A stretch of 30,317 nucleotides of DNA from Spirochaetaceae bacterium (GCA_003557605.1 PWNW01000003.1:1-30317); one strand, 5' to 3'. Positions 16,869 to 24,862 are shown, counted from the stretch's first letter. The notes: generated from the sequence alone by a model not told the origin. Numbers and translations are program-made.

Positions 16869-16888
16869 TCCAGCATAGTGAGGAGCTT

Positions 16889-18904
16889 ATGACATACAGA
16901 AATTTACTGCCTCAGCCGCAGATAATACAGTATCGGGAAGGGACATGCAGTCTGAAAGGGCCTGTTGTGATTCGTTGTGCATATCAAAACATTGCAAAGT
17001 TTGCAGCAGTGGCATTTGTACAGCATGCCGGCAGGGAGACAGGTACGGAAGTGCGTACTGACCGGTCTTTTGTGCTTACCGTCGGAAAAGCAGAGCTGAC
17101 TGCTGGAGACTCTATTCCCAAGCAGGGATATGTGCTGAGCATACAGTCCGAGGGGATTGCACTCCAGGGAGGTGATGAGCAGGGGCTGTTCTACGGGGTC
17201 ATGACCCTTGAGCAAATTCTTGCAGAGACAGGGGGGGTGGAGCTTCGGTGTGCAGAAATCACCGATGCTCCCGTGCTTGAGCACCGTGGAGTAATGCTTG
17301 ATCTTTCCCGGGGACGGGTATATACCTTGGAGTTTCTCAAGGACCTGGTGGTGAAGCTTGCACAGATGAAGATGAATGTGCTTCAGCTGTACATTGAGCA
17401 TACCTTTGCATTTCCTTCATTTCCTGAATTCTGGAAGGGGTCAGACCCGATTACCCCTGATGAGATCAGGGAGCTTGATCAATGGTGCTCAGCTCACTTT
17501 GTGGAGCTGCAGCCGAACCTGCAGTCCTTCGGACACTGCAGAAGGATCCTTACAACCAAGCGGTTTCGCCATCTCTCAGAAAGCACCCTCTACTGGACTC
17601 TGTCCCCGGCAGAATCAGAGACATACTCCTTGATAGACACCATGTACGGGGAGTTTCTTCCTCTGTTTTCATCAAACCGGCTGAATGTGTGTTCAGACGA
17701 AACCTATGATATCGGAAACGGGAAATCTGCCGCTCTGGCAGCGGAGCTGGGAAAGGGGAGACTCTATCTTTCTCATATTCTGCGGCTGCGCAGCGCCGCT
17801 GCGGTCCATGGAAAGAAGATCATGGTCTTCGGTGACGTGATTCTGAAGTATCCTGAGCTCATCAGTGAGCTTCCCGACGACATCATATTTATTGACTGGA
17901 TCTATGACCCCAAAGACTCCTATGAAACCCCGAAAATGTTTGGGGAGGCGGGAAAACCCTTCTGGGTATGTCCCGGCACCGGCAGCTGGAACTCCCTGTT
18001 TCCAAGACAGGAAGGGGCTTTGAAAAATATTGCTGAATTCACCATGGAGGGCATCAAAAACGGTGCCCAGGGCATGCTGCTGGCCGACTGGGGAGACCAT
18101 GGATGCTACAGCATGCCGGTGACGGTGCTCTTCAGTTATGCCGCAGCCGCATCTGTTTCCTGGACGGGTAAAAAAAACATTATTGATGAGCAGGTATCGC
18201 GGATGCTGCAGGAGCCCTCATATGCATCCCTGCAGAAGCTGCTTGCCTCCATATACCGCATACCGCCGCTGTGGTCAAAGAACCGCAGCCAGTGTGTGAT
18301 AGCACTCTTTGATGAACCCCTCACCGGAAAATCCATAACCGGATGCGAAGTCCCTGATGACCTTATGCCGTATCAGGAGCTTCCGGACGGTATTGTGGGA
18401 GTGCTTGACCCTGAAAGTCATCATCTAATGCGCCCGTTGTTTCAGCTCAGTGAAGCTGTGCTCAGTGAGATTGGCGAAAAGGCCCGGGAAGCACGAAACA
18501 TCCTGCCGGATATTTCCCATGCGCCATGGAGGGATCAGTACCGATGGATTATTGATGCCTTTGACCTTCTGGCTGAAAAAGTGCGGTTCTGCCGGAGCGT
18601 ACGCAATGGATTCACCTCAGCATCTGTCTCCGAAGATCTGATGCTTGACTGGGAGAATACTCTCAGGGGCATCATCGGCTCGTATACAGATCTGCAGATC
18701 AGGTATATCAGCATATGGCACAGCTTTGCAAAGACCTCTGAAATACAGATTGTCAACAGCTATTTCGCTCATATTATTGAACGGATGGATTATCTTTCCC
18801 GATGGATTGCTTCCCAGAGAAACGCGATGGAGCAGCGAATTGAGCCCGATTACGCCCTTGCATCATATGAGACGGTGGGATACAGAAGCCTTCCAACCTA
18901 TTGA
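16889..18904 (+). CDS. GH20 beta-N-acetylhexosaminidase, second tandem copy
   Basis: A divergent paralogue of the preceding gene with the same architecture: GH20b-like N-terminus, TIM barrel, helical C-terminus, no signal peptide. I start at the ATG at 16889 (671 residues) because GAGGAG lies just upstream. In-frame ATGs at 16817 and 16865 would overlap the first gene. The barrel begins EHRGVMLDLSRGRVY, followed by MNVLQLYIEHTFAFP. The catalytic Asp270-Glu271 are in VCSDETYDIG, and later motifs are VFGDVIL, IFIDWIYD, PGTGSWNSLFPR and LLADWGDHGCY. Two different cytoplasmic GH20 enzymes behind one transporter suggest different linkages or sugars (GlcNAc versus GalNAc). The stop is 3 bp from the end of the convergent capD-like gene. 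Confidence 0.88.
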   Translation: MTYRNLLPQPQIIQYREGTCSLKGPVVIRCAYQNIAKFAAVAFVQHAGRETGTEVRTDRSFVLTVGKAELTAGDSIPKQGYVLSIQSEGIALQGGDEQGLFYGVMTLEQILAETGGVELRCAEITDAPVLEHRGVMLDLSRGRVYTLEFLKDLVVKLAQMKMNVLQLYIEHTFAFPSFPEFWKGSDPITPDEIRELDQWCSAHFVELQPNLQSFGHCRRILTTKRFRHLSESTLYWTLSPAESETYSLIDTMYGEFLPLFSSNRLNVCSDETYDIGNGKSAALAAELGKGRLYLSHILRLRSAAAVHGKKIMVFGDVILKYPELISELPDDIIFIDWIYDPKDSYETPKMFGEAGKPFWVCPGTGSWNSLFPRQEGALKNIAEFTMEGIKNGAQGMLLADWGDHGCYSMPVTVLFSYAAAASVSWTGKKNIIDEQVSRMLQEPSYASLQKLLASIYRIPPLWSKNRSQCVIALFDEPLTGKSITGCEVPDDLMPYQELPDGIVGVLDPESHHLMRPLFQLSEAVLSEIGEKAREARNILPDISHAPWRDQYRWIIDAFDLLAEKVRFCRSVRNGFTSASVSEDLMLDWENTLRGIIGSYTDLQIRYISIWHSFAKTSEIQIVNSYFAHIIERMDYLSRWIASQRNAMEQRIEPDYALASYETVGYRSLPTY

Positions 18905-18907
18905 GCA

Positions 18908-20782
18908 TCAGTGTCGCAGGTCTGCAGTTCGAAGAACATCGGGATACTGCTCTGCTCCGTTTCCGTTACGGATGAATCCGGGAATATAGGTATGCAGCAG
19001 ATCGACAATCTCCTCAGGGGAACTTGTGTCCAGTGAGGCAATGAAGCTGTCGATGAAGCGCGTCTCCAGGGACTGCTCAACCCGTGCCCGAAATACCTTC
19101 TGGTACTCCGTAGGAATATTTTCATCCGCCTTGGCCAGAAGCTCCTCATAGAGTTTTTCTCCCGGCCTCAACCCGGTAACCACCACCTTGGACCTGCCGT
19201 CTCCGAACTTCTTCACCAGGTTTTGGGCAAAATCATAGATCTTCACCGGTCTTCCCATATCCAGGATCATCACTTCTTTTCCGCTGCCGATGGACCCAGC
19301 CAGGAATACCAGGGATACCGCTTCAGGGATAGTCATAAAATAGCGGATGATGTCTTTGTGGGTGACGGTAATCGGAAGGCCGGACCTGATCTGGTCCATA
19401 AACAATGGAAGCATTGAACCTCTGCTGCCAAGAACGTTTCCGAATCTGACCGAGACAATTTCCGTGTCCCTGTTTGACATGGCAGACCCAATGAGTTCAG
19501 CCATTCGTTTTGATGCACCCATGATGTTCGTAGGATTTACGGCTTTGTCGGTAGAAATCAGGATGCATTTTTTCGCCTTCACCTCAATGGCGGAGGAGAT
19601 GACATGGTAGGTTCCTCCAATGTTTGTGCGGAAAGCCTCCTCCGGAAAGTATTCCATAAGCGGAACATGCTTGTATGCAGCTGCATGAAAAATGATGTCC
19701 GGCTGGTGTTCCTTGAAGATTCTGCTGATCTTCTTCCGGTCTCTCACATCGCAGACGATTGGAATAACCTGCTGACTGAAGGCAGTGGTGTATCCGTTGA
19801 GTTTCAGGGAAAGATTGTGGACCTCGGTTTCATCAATGTCAAGGATGATAACCTTCTGGGGATCATAGGTCATCAGCTGACTGCATATTTCAGCTCCGAT
19901 GGTCCCTCCGGCTCCGGTGACCAGAACTTTCCGCCCCTTCACCATGTTAAGAATCGGTTCCCGGTCGATGGAAACGCTTTCCCGTCCGAGAAGGTCCTCA
20001 ACCTGGATATTCCTGATGTCTGCGATAGTTTTATAGGAAGATTCAAGTTCTATGGTGGAAGGTATGGTCTTTATCTCAACATCTGCTTCCCTGGCAATCT
20101 CCATGACCTCATCTAGGCGCTCCTTCTCCATTTTCATGGTAGCGATGATAACCACTTTGATCTGTTCCCGTGAAATGATGTCCGAAAGGTCCTTGAATCC
20201 TCCCATAATCGGTTTGCTGTGCAGCAGGGTATGGTGCTTCAGCGGGTCATCATCAACCAGTCCTACTATCTTGTATTCCAGCATGTCCTTCCTGTACATG
20301 CGAAGCAGCTGGTCTGCAACTTCCCCTCCGCCGTAGAGCAGAGTCCGTGGAAGGTTTATATGGTTCGTATCGGTGAAATTGTATCCCCTGGTCATGCGGT
20401 ATGTCAGGCGGTATCCCAGGAGAAACACAATGCTGATGGCCCAGTAGGGGAGCAGCAGATGCAGGATATTGATCTGTCTGCTGAAAGCAGCCACCACGCC
20501 GACGGTGAACAGATCTCCGATGAGAAAGCCGATGCCGCCTTTGAACACCAGGTCAAGGGATACGGTCCTCAAGGAAATCCAGTAGATTTTCAGTACGTAA
20601 AAGGTGAGCACCTGGAACGCCACCATCAGCAGAACCAGATGAATTCCCGGCCATTCGGGGGAATGTCTGAACAGATGCTGGGAGTTCACATAGTAGCTGA
20701 GCTCCCAGGCTGCCAGCAGAAGCAGAACATCAACAAATACCAGACTCGAATACCGAAGTATTCGCTTCATCTTATTTTTCAT
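18908..20782 (-). CDS. Membrane-anchored nucleotide-sugar 4,6-dehydratase/epimerase (CapD/PglF/WbpM type)
   Basis: Probably converts UDP-GlcNAc to a 4-keto-6-deoxy sugar for surface polysaccharide, O-antigen or protein glycosylation (family knowledge). 624 residues. Four N-terminal membrane helices (about 12-130), then a CoA-binding-like Rossmann domain (LLYGGGEVADQLLR about 150). The SDR domain has NAD motif TGAGGTIG at 289-296, AAAYKHVPLMEY, then STDKAVNPTNIMGASKR at 410-426, where the usual catalytic Tyr is Met421 with Lys425. That substitution is a hallmark of this inverting dehydratase group. C-terminal LRPGEKLYEELL is also typical. The ATG is preceded by GGGTAGGT. It stands alone, not in a visible glycan cluster, with a long leader region. 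Confidence 0.87.
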   Translation of the reverse strand: MKNKMKRILRYSSLVFVDVLLLLAAWELSYYVNSQHLFRHSPEWPGIHLVLLMVAFQVLTFYVLKIYWISLRTVSLDLVFKGGIGFLIGDLFTVGVVAAFSRQINILHLLLPYWAISIVFLLGYRLTYRMTRGYNFTDTNHINLPRTLLYGGGEVADQLLRMYRKDMLEYKIVGLVDDDPLKHHTLLHSKPIMGGFKDLSDIISREQIKVVIIATMKMEKERLDEVMEIAREADVEIKTIPSTIELESSYKTIADIRNIQVEDLLGRESVSIDREPILNMVKGRKVLVTGAGGTIGAEICSQLMTYDPQKVIILDIDETEVHNLSLKLNGYTTAFSQQVIPIVCDVRDRKKISRIFKEHQPDIIFHAAAYKHVPLMEYFPEEAFRTNIGGTYHVISSAIEVKAKKCILISTDKAVNPTNIMGASKRMAELIGSAMSNRDTEIVSVRFGNVLGSRGSMLPLFMDQIRSGLPITVTHKDIIRYFMTIPEAVSLVFLAGSIGSGKEVMILDMGRPVKIYDFAQNLVKKFGDGRSKVVVTGLRPGEKLYEELLAKADENIPTEYQKVFRARVEQSLETRFIDSFIASLDTSSPEEIVDLLHTYIPGFIRNGNGAEQYPDVLRTADLRH

Positions 20783-20828
20783 ACCTACCCACTTTAATTA
20801 GATGCACATACACACTATTTACCCAAAC

Positions 20829-20860
20829 TGCTGAGCAGGACGCCTTTTTCCTGCTGAGCA
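20829..20860 (-). repeat. Stem-loop in the capD-like leader
   Basis: TGCTGAGCAGGA (20829-20840) and TCCTGCTGAGCA (20849-20860) are complementary at 11 of 12 positions around an 8-nt loop. It lies 47 bp upstream of the capD-like start. CTGCTGAGCA also occurs twice as a direct repeat here. No clean U-tract follows on either strand, so a regulatory or stabilising hairpin is likelier than a terminator. Confidence 0.5.
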
Positions 20861-20887
20861 CTTTCATTAGCCATCTTTTGCAAGCAT

Positions 20888-21038
20888 AAAAAAAAAGAGC
20901 AGAACAGGTACTTCTACACTGTCCAACGTGCTCCTGTATGCTTCTCCTTGAGCTGATAGTTTCTGTTAACACTCGGGATAGAACATCGATTTTCCATACA
21001 AGCAGAAGAAGCCTCCCCTGTAACATATGCTTACGCTC
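20888..21038 (-). ncRNA. Candidate structured RNA or attenuator ending in a T9 tract, upstream of the capD-like gene
   Basis: Read on the minus strand, this stretch ends in nine T (20896-20888) preceded by a local stem GAGCA (20933-20929) with TGCTC (20901-20897) and an inner ACAG/CTGT. The same 3' arms can pair with distant upstream segments: GAGC 21038-21035, ACAGG 21021-21017 and CTTCT near 21008. A further stem joins 21002-20995 with 20940-20933. The two pairings exclude each other, as in attenuators; alternatively it is a stand-alone small RNA of about 150 nt. I match it to no known family and see no convincing promoter. The whole gap 20783-21281 holds no credible protein gene. Confidence 0.4.
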
Positions 21039-21138
21039 CAAAACCCTAATTAAAAAACACCTGCATTATGCAATTGTTACATAAGAACAAAGATTCAATG
21101 TAAATAACTAAAAAAACAACTTCTGCCCTGCAATTTTC

Positions 21139-21161
21139 TGCACGTGCCACATGACCGTGCA
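21139..21161. repeat. Inverted repeat in the capD/aldo-keto reductase gap
   Basis: TGCACG (21139-21144), 11 bp, then CGTGCA (21156-21161). The first arm overlaps an 8-bp perfect palindrome GCACGTGC at 21140-21147. It could be a regulator site for either divergent gene; no family assignment is possible. Confidence 0.3.
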
Positions 21162-21213
21162 AATACCCTACAGTTACTTTAGCATTATGTTCTGATTCTG
21201 ACAACATATCTAT

Positions 21214-21241
21214 TTGCCGTTGCAGAAAAAAACCATATAGT
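21214..21241 (+). promoter_or_regulatory. Probable promoter of the aldo/keto reductase gene
   Basis: TTGCCG at 21214-21219, a 16-bp spacer and TATAGT at 21236-21241. The -10 matches consensus at 5 of 6 and the -35 at 4 of 6. It lies about 34 nt upstream of the predicted leader and SD of the gene at 21282. Confidence 0.5.
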
Positions 21242-21281
21242 AGATACTAAGAGCAGTAACAACAGCTCGCAGGAGGAGTAT

Positions 21282-22265
21282 ATGCAGTACAGACAACTGG
21301 GAAACACGGGTATGAAGGTATCGGAAATCGGATTTGGCGCCTGGGCCATAGGTGCTTCCTGGGGAGAGGTCCCTCGAGAGGATGCGCTCTCCGCGCTGCA
21401 TGCCGCAGCAGATCTTGGGGTGAATTTCTATGATACCGCTGACGTATACGGCAGCGGCAGAAGCGAATCACTTATCGCTGAGCTGCAGGAGGGACGTTCA
21501 CAGCGGCTGTATGCGGCAACAAAAGCCGGGAGAGCGCTGGATCCCCATGTTGCAGAAGAATACACTCCAGATAACATCAGGGCATTTGTGATGGAGAGTC
21601 TTGCGCGGCTGAAGACCGACAGTCTCGACCTGCTTCAGCTCCACTGCCCCCCTACGGAGGTGTACTACCGCCCTGAACTGTTTGCCGGACTGGACGACAT
21701 GGTAAGCGAGGGAATCATCAGGCATTACGGGGTAAGTGTCGAGAAGGTGGAGGAAGCCTTGAAGGCAATTGAATATCCCAATGTCAGCACGGTTCAGATC
21801 ATCTTCAATATGTTCCGCCAGAGGCCCAGGGAGCTGTTTTTTCGTGAAGCAGCAAAACGGGGAGTAGGCATCATTGTCCGGGTTCCCCTTGCAAGCGGAC
21901 TGCTTTCGGGAAAGATGACCCGGGAACGGGTGTTCCCCTCCGATGACCACCGGAGCTTCAACCGAAGAGGGGAGGCCTTCGACAGAGGTGAGACCTTCGG
22001 GGGTGTTGACTTTGAGAAGGGGCTTGAGGCGGTGGAGCTGCTCAAAGAACTGGTGCCTCTGGGGATGACCATGGCCCAGTTTGCCCTTCGATGGATATTG
22101 ATGTTCGATGAAGTTTCAACCGTTATTCCAGGGGCAAAGAGACCGCAGCAGGCTGAGGAGAACACCAAGGCGGCGGACTTTCCCCCGATTTCTGATTCAG
22201 TGATGAACAGAATCGATGAGATATATCATGAGTACATCAGGGATGATGTGCATCACCTCTGGTAG
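21282..22265 (+). CDS. Aldo/keto reductase
   Basis: NAD(P)H-dependent oxidoreductase of the AKR TIM-barrel superfamily; the substrate is not predictable. 327 residues, the usual length. The four catalytic residues are visible: Asp51 in YDTADVYG, Tyr56, Lys81 in ATKAG, and His121 in LLQLHCPP. The cofactor-binding C-terminus has VSTVIPGAKRPQQAEEN. It begins YRQLGNTGMKVSEIGFG, typical of the YhdN/general-stress-like branch. A very strong SD (AGGAGGAG) precedes the ATG. It is monocistronic; its 3' end overlaps the convergent hydrolase gene by 13 bp. Confidence 0.92.
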   Translation: MQYRQLGNTGMKVSEIGFGAWAIGASWGEVPREDALSALHAAADLGVNFYDTADVYGSGRSESLIAELQEGRSQRLYAATKAGRALDPHVAEEYTPDNIRAFVMESLARLKTDSLDLLQLHCPPTEVYYRPELFAGLDDMVSEGIIRHYGVSVEKVEEALKAIEYPNVSTVQIIFNMFRQRPRELFFREAAKRGVGIIVRVPLASGLLSGKMTRERVFPSDDHRSFNRRGEAFDRGETFGGVDFEKGLEAVELLKELVPLGMTMAQFALRWILMFDEVSTVIPGAKRPQQAEENTKAADFPPISDSVMNRIDEIYHEYIRDDVHHLW

Positions 22266-23044
22266 ACTTCCTCAAGAAACATCTGCAGGTGCTGATTCAT
22301 TCCTTCGGGATTGTCCTGGTTGGCAATGTGATGGGCGTTATCAACCAGGACGAACCTGCTTCCGCTGATCCCCGCATGCCATTTCAATGACAGGTTTTTA
22401 ATGAATTTCAGATCATGGTCTCCGCAGAGCAGCAGCACCGGATGGTTTAACGGCTCCTCTGTACCCTCGGTCATTTCCTGAAGCATCGCTGAAGTAAGGC
22501 GGAATATGATTTTCTTCCCGTTCCGTGAGGTTATTTCCCTGAGGTATTTTCTGGTTTCCGGGAGAAGCGCCTTGTGGCGTGCGAACATTCGGGTTAAAAG
22601 CGGTTGAGGAATAAGAATAAAGTTGAGGGCCATCATCGGTTTGAGCAGACGAAGCAGCGGCGAATACCTGGGATAGAGAGCCCCTCCTCCGATATGCACC
22701 GAAGCGGTGACCCGCTGGGGGGACAGAGCAGCAGCAAACTGGGCAACAAAGCTGCCCAGTGACTGTCCGATGATCACTGCCTGGGAAATGTCCAGATGAT
22801 CAAGAATTTCCAGCGCCGCAGATGCGGCAGTTTTCGAGTAGGGCAGATCTCTGGGGATATCCGATGATGCACCGTGCCCTGGAAGGTCCATGGTGATCAT
22901 GCGGTACCGGTCCTTCAGGGCTGACACCTGGGGCGCAAAGGTACGGTGGTCCATGCCCACACCGTGAAAACACATCACAGCTGGATGTTCTCGGCTGCCG
23001 TGGTCTTCGTAGTACATGTCTCCAAATTGTGTTTTACATATCAT
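22253..23044 (-). CDS. Alpha/beta-hydrolase fold protein
   Basis: 263 residues. Oxyanion region CFHGVGMDHRTF, MDLPGHGAS, nucleophile elbow GQSLGS with Ser95, acid in CGDHD (Asp209/211), and His239 in VDNAHHIANQDNP: a complete catalytic triad. The substrate is unknown; similar proteins are esterases, lipases or C-C hydrolases. There is no signal peptide, so it is cytoplasmic. The start overlaps the end of the tetR gene by 11 bp and has AGGAGG about 9 nt upstream. It is thus cotranscribed with, and probably controlled by, that regulator. Confidence 0.88.
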   Translation of the reverse strand: MICKTQFGDMYYEDHGSREHPAVMCFHGVGMDHRTFAPQVSALKDRYRMITMDLPGHGASSDIPRDLPYSKTAASAALEILDHLDISQAVIIGQSLGSFVAQFAAALSPQRVTASVHIGGGALYPRYSPLLRLLKPMMALNFILIPQPLLTRMFARHKALLPETRKYLREITSRNGKKIIFRLTSAMLQEMTEGTEEPLNHPVLLLCGDHDLKFIKNLSLKWHAGISGSRFVLVDNAHHIANQDNPEGMNQHLQMFLEEVYQR

Positions 23045-23639
23045 GGGGGAATCCTCCTGGGGGAACCTGACAAGTCAGGGCTCCGGTTAAAAATGCATAC
23101 ATATTTTTCAGAAAGTCTTCCTGTTCTTCAGGATGGTCATAGGGATACAGTTTTGTCAGCACCTCTGAAAAGCTCAGCAGCAGATCAATGGTCCGGGGAA
23201 TTGAAAGAATATGAAACTCATCGGCAGAGGTTCCTTCTTCCAGAATCTCTGTACAGAGTTTCCTTGCCTTAGCTGCCCGGTAAGGCCCTGCTTCCTTCCA
23301 GACGTGGACCATGCCGAACATATCTGCAATGAAAACCTCGGAATAGCGGTTTCTCTGCTCAAGATTGAACTGAAACATCAGGGCAATCTTTTCCGTTGCC
23401 CGGCTTTTCTGTGAAAGGGCATCTTGAAGCTGCTCATAATGCCTGTCGGTAAGAATCTTCACGCAGTGTATGAACAGCTGTTCTTTAGACGAGAAATAGT
23501 TGTACAGTGTGACCTTGCTGATCCCTGCCTCTGCGGCAATCTCCTCTACCGCAACATGCCTGCATCCTCTTTTCATGAACAAGTCAACTGCGGCATCAAG
23601 AAGCCTTTGGTATTTCTTTGACTGCTTTACTGTCTTCAT
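23034..23639 (-). CDS. TetR/AcrR-family transcriptional regulator
   Basis: 201 residues. The N-terminal DNA-binding domain is clear: LLDAAVDLFMKRG, then VAVEEIAAEAGISKVTLYNYFSSKEQLF (helix-turn-helix about residues 30-55). The C-terminal ligand domain is not specific. It probably represses itself and the overlapping hydrolase gene through the palindrome at 23657-23681, 18 bp upstream of the ATG. No SD precedes the ATG. A TTGACT-17 bp-TAATAT promoter ends only 2 nt before it, so the true transcript start, or leaderless translation, needs mapping. Confidence 0.9.
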   Translation of the reverse strand: MKTVKQSKKYQRLLDAAVDLFMKRGCRHVAVEEIAAEAGISKVTLYNYFSSKEQLFIHCVKILTDRHYEQLQDALSQKSRATEKIALMFQFNLEQRNRYSEVFIADMFGMVHVWKEAGPYRAAKARKLCTEILEEGTSADEFHILSIPRTIDLLLSFSEVLTKLYPYDHPEEQEDFLKNMYAFLTGALTCQVPPGGFPHDM

Positions 23640-23656
23640 ACATAAATATTAACGAA

Positions 23657-23681
23657 TGAACTATATAAAGTCAATAGTTCA
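23657..23681. promoter_or_regulatory. Palindrome upstream of tetR, candidate TetR operator
   Basis: TGAACTAT (23657-23664), a 9-bp spacer, then ATAGTTCA (23674-23681): 8-bp perfect arms. It overlaps both possible minus-strand promoters (TTGACT...TAATAT, or a TATATA -10). Its upstream arm touches the stop codon of the 70-residue gene. Size and position fit autoregulation by the adjacent TetR protein. Confidence 0.65.
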
Positions 23682-23891
23682 ATTAAGAATTTCCGCATGA
23701 AATGCAGTAACAGGAATCTGAGCGTCCCGAAGTTTGATGCACAGCCCGTATACCGCTGCCAGGTCCTCCAGCTCTCCCTGGAGAAGTGCTGCATCCTCCC
23801 CAGGGATCATCTGCATGCCGCCGAGATACTCCTTCACCCATGGATCAAGTACCGCCGAGACGGTTACCTGCACACGCCATCTTCTGTTCAT
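23679..23891 (-). CDS. Small conserved-looking protein coupled to the reductase gene
   Basis: 70 residues. It starts in an ATGA overlap with the stop of the ketopantoate-reductase-like gene. Composition looks like a real folded protein: an N-terminal strand (RRWRVQVTVSAVLD), a Trp/Gly segment (PWVKEYLGGMQMI), then GELEDLAAVYGLCIKLRDAQIP. The last part resembles the short bacterial proteins ending in ALHGLL-x-K-(I/L)-RDLGLPL, from memory and with no function known to me. Those are often near SDR, TetR or hydrolase genes. The context here (TetR, hydrolase, reductase) agrees. Confidence 0.65.
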   Translation of the reverse strand: MNRRWRVQVTVSAVLDPWVKEYLGGMQMIPGEDAALLQGELEDLAAVYGLCIKLRDAQIPVTAFHAEILN

Positions 23892-24814
23892 GATGTATGT
23901 GCTTGCTGATGAAGCTGTCGGAAGACCGGCGCCTTTGTTCCAGTTTCATCACATACCTCTATGAGTTCTCTGCTGAACATCAGGACTTCCTCCCGGGCAT
24001 TTCTCACATGCCGGGCTCCTCCGATATCCATCACTTTTGTTGCCAGGACCTTGGAGAACAATGCAGTCAAAACTGGAAGAGGCAGCAGGTTCATCATCAT
24101 CAGCTTCTTTGGGTATATTGGAAAGCCCTTGGCCTGAAGGGCCTTCATAGTCTCTCGTGCGCCGATCACAGACCGCTTAATGTCCTCTTTGTTCTTTGCC
24201 AGCTTATAGTTGTTGATGTCATTGAGGTACAATGCATTGCTCATGGGTGTCAGCAGTGCAAGGTGGTGACGCTTCCAGGCATCCATATTGCTGCAGGTCT
24301 TCACGGGAAAACCCGCCTGCTTGAACAGTTCCACCGCCTGAAGCAGCCTTCGGCTTTTTCTTCCGTTGAGTTCTCCCATGGTCATGTACTCAGCAGTCAT
24401 GTATTTCACCACATGGCCGTCCCGTTCTCCTCCGGCGTTTACATGACCGAGCATCATGCGGCCATATCCAAGAATCCTTTCAATTTCATCAAGTCCCTTC
24501 AGATAGTTGGCCATTACCAGCACGGTAGAGATGTTTTTATTCTTTGAAACCGCCTCTGCAGCATCCTTCAGCTGGTTGTACTGCACAAGCATTACACAAA
24601 GATCAAAGTGTTCCTCTTCAGGCATTCCTTCCACAACCCTCACCTGGGTTACGGTTTGTTTTCCCGTCAGAAAATTTTCAAGCACTACCCCGTGCTGTTT
24701 CAGGTCCTGATACCGTTTGCCCCGGGCCGCCAGGGTGACATCTGCTCCCGATTCCTGCAGTCTCGCTGCATACAGGCTTCCAAGCACTCCCGCTCCGAAC
24801 ATTAATACTTTCAT
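23888..24814 (-). CDS. Ketopantoate reductase family (PanE/ApbA-like) oxidoreductase
   Basis: 308 residues. N-terminal NADP Rossmann motif FGAGVLGSLYAARL, then LAARGKRYQDLKQHGVVLEN, as in PanE. The central GHVNAGGERDG replaces the usual GGxT segment, and the catalytic Lys is probably Lys181 in DAWKRHHLALLTP. The C-terminal helical domain is divergent, without the clear Asn pair and SSM-x-x-D stretch of true ketopantoate reductase. I therefore doubt a pantothenate role and call only the family. AAGGAG lies 6 nt upstream of the ATG. It heads a minus-strand group with the small protein, tetR and hydrolase. Confidence 0.82.
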   Translation of the reverse strand: MKVLMFGAGVLGSLYAARLQESGADVTLAARGKRYQDLKQHGVVLENFLTGKQTVTQVRVVEGMPEEEHFDLCVMLVQYNQLKDAAEAVSKNKNISTVLVMANYLKGLDEIERILGYGRMMLGHVNAGGERDGHVVKYMTAEYMTMGELNGRKSRRLLQAVELFKQAGFPVKTCSNMDAWKRHHLALLTPMSNALYLNDINNYKLAKNKEDIKRSVIGARETMKALQAKGFPIYPKKLMMMNLLPLPVLTALFSKVLATKVMDIGGARHVRNAREEVLMFSRELIEVCDETGTKAPVFRQLHQQAHTS

Positions 24815-24862
24815 GGTATAACTCCTTACTTCTGGTATATATGAAAAATTATCACAGCTCTA

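Noticed and set aside
20772..21041. 89-codon minus-strand frame upstream of the capD-like gene
   Set aside because: No SD, no coherent composition, and it overlaps the T9 tract and stem-loops that look like RNA features.
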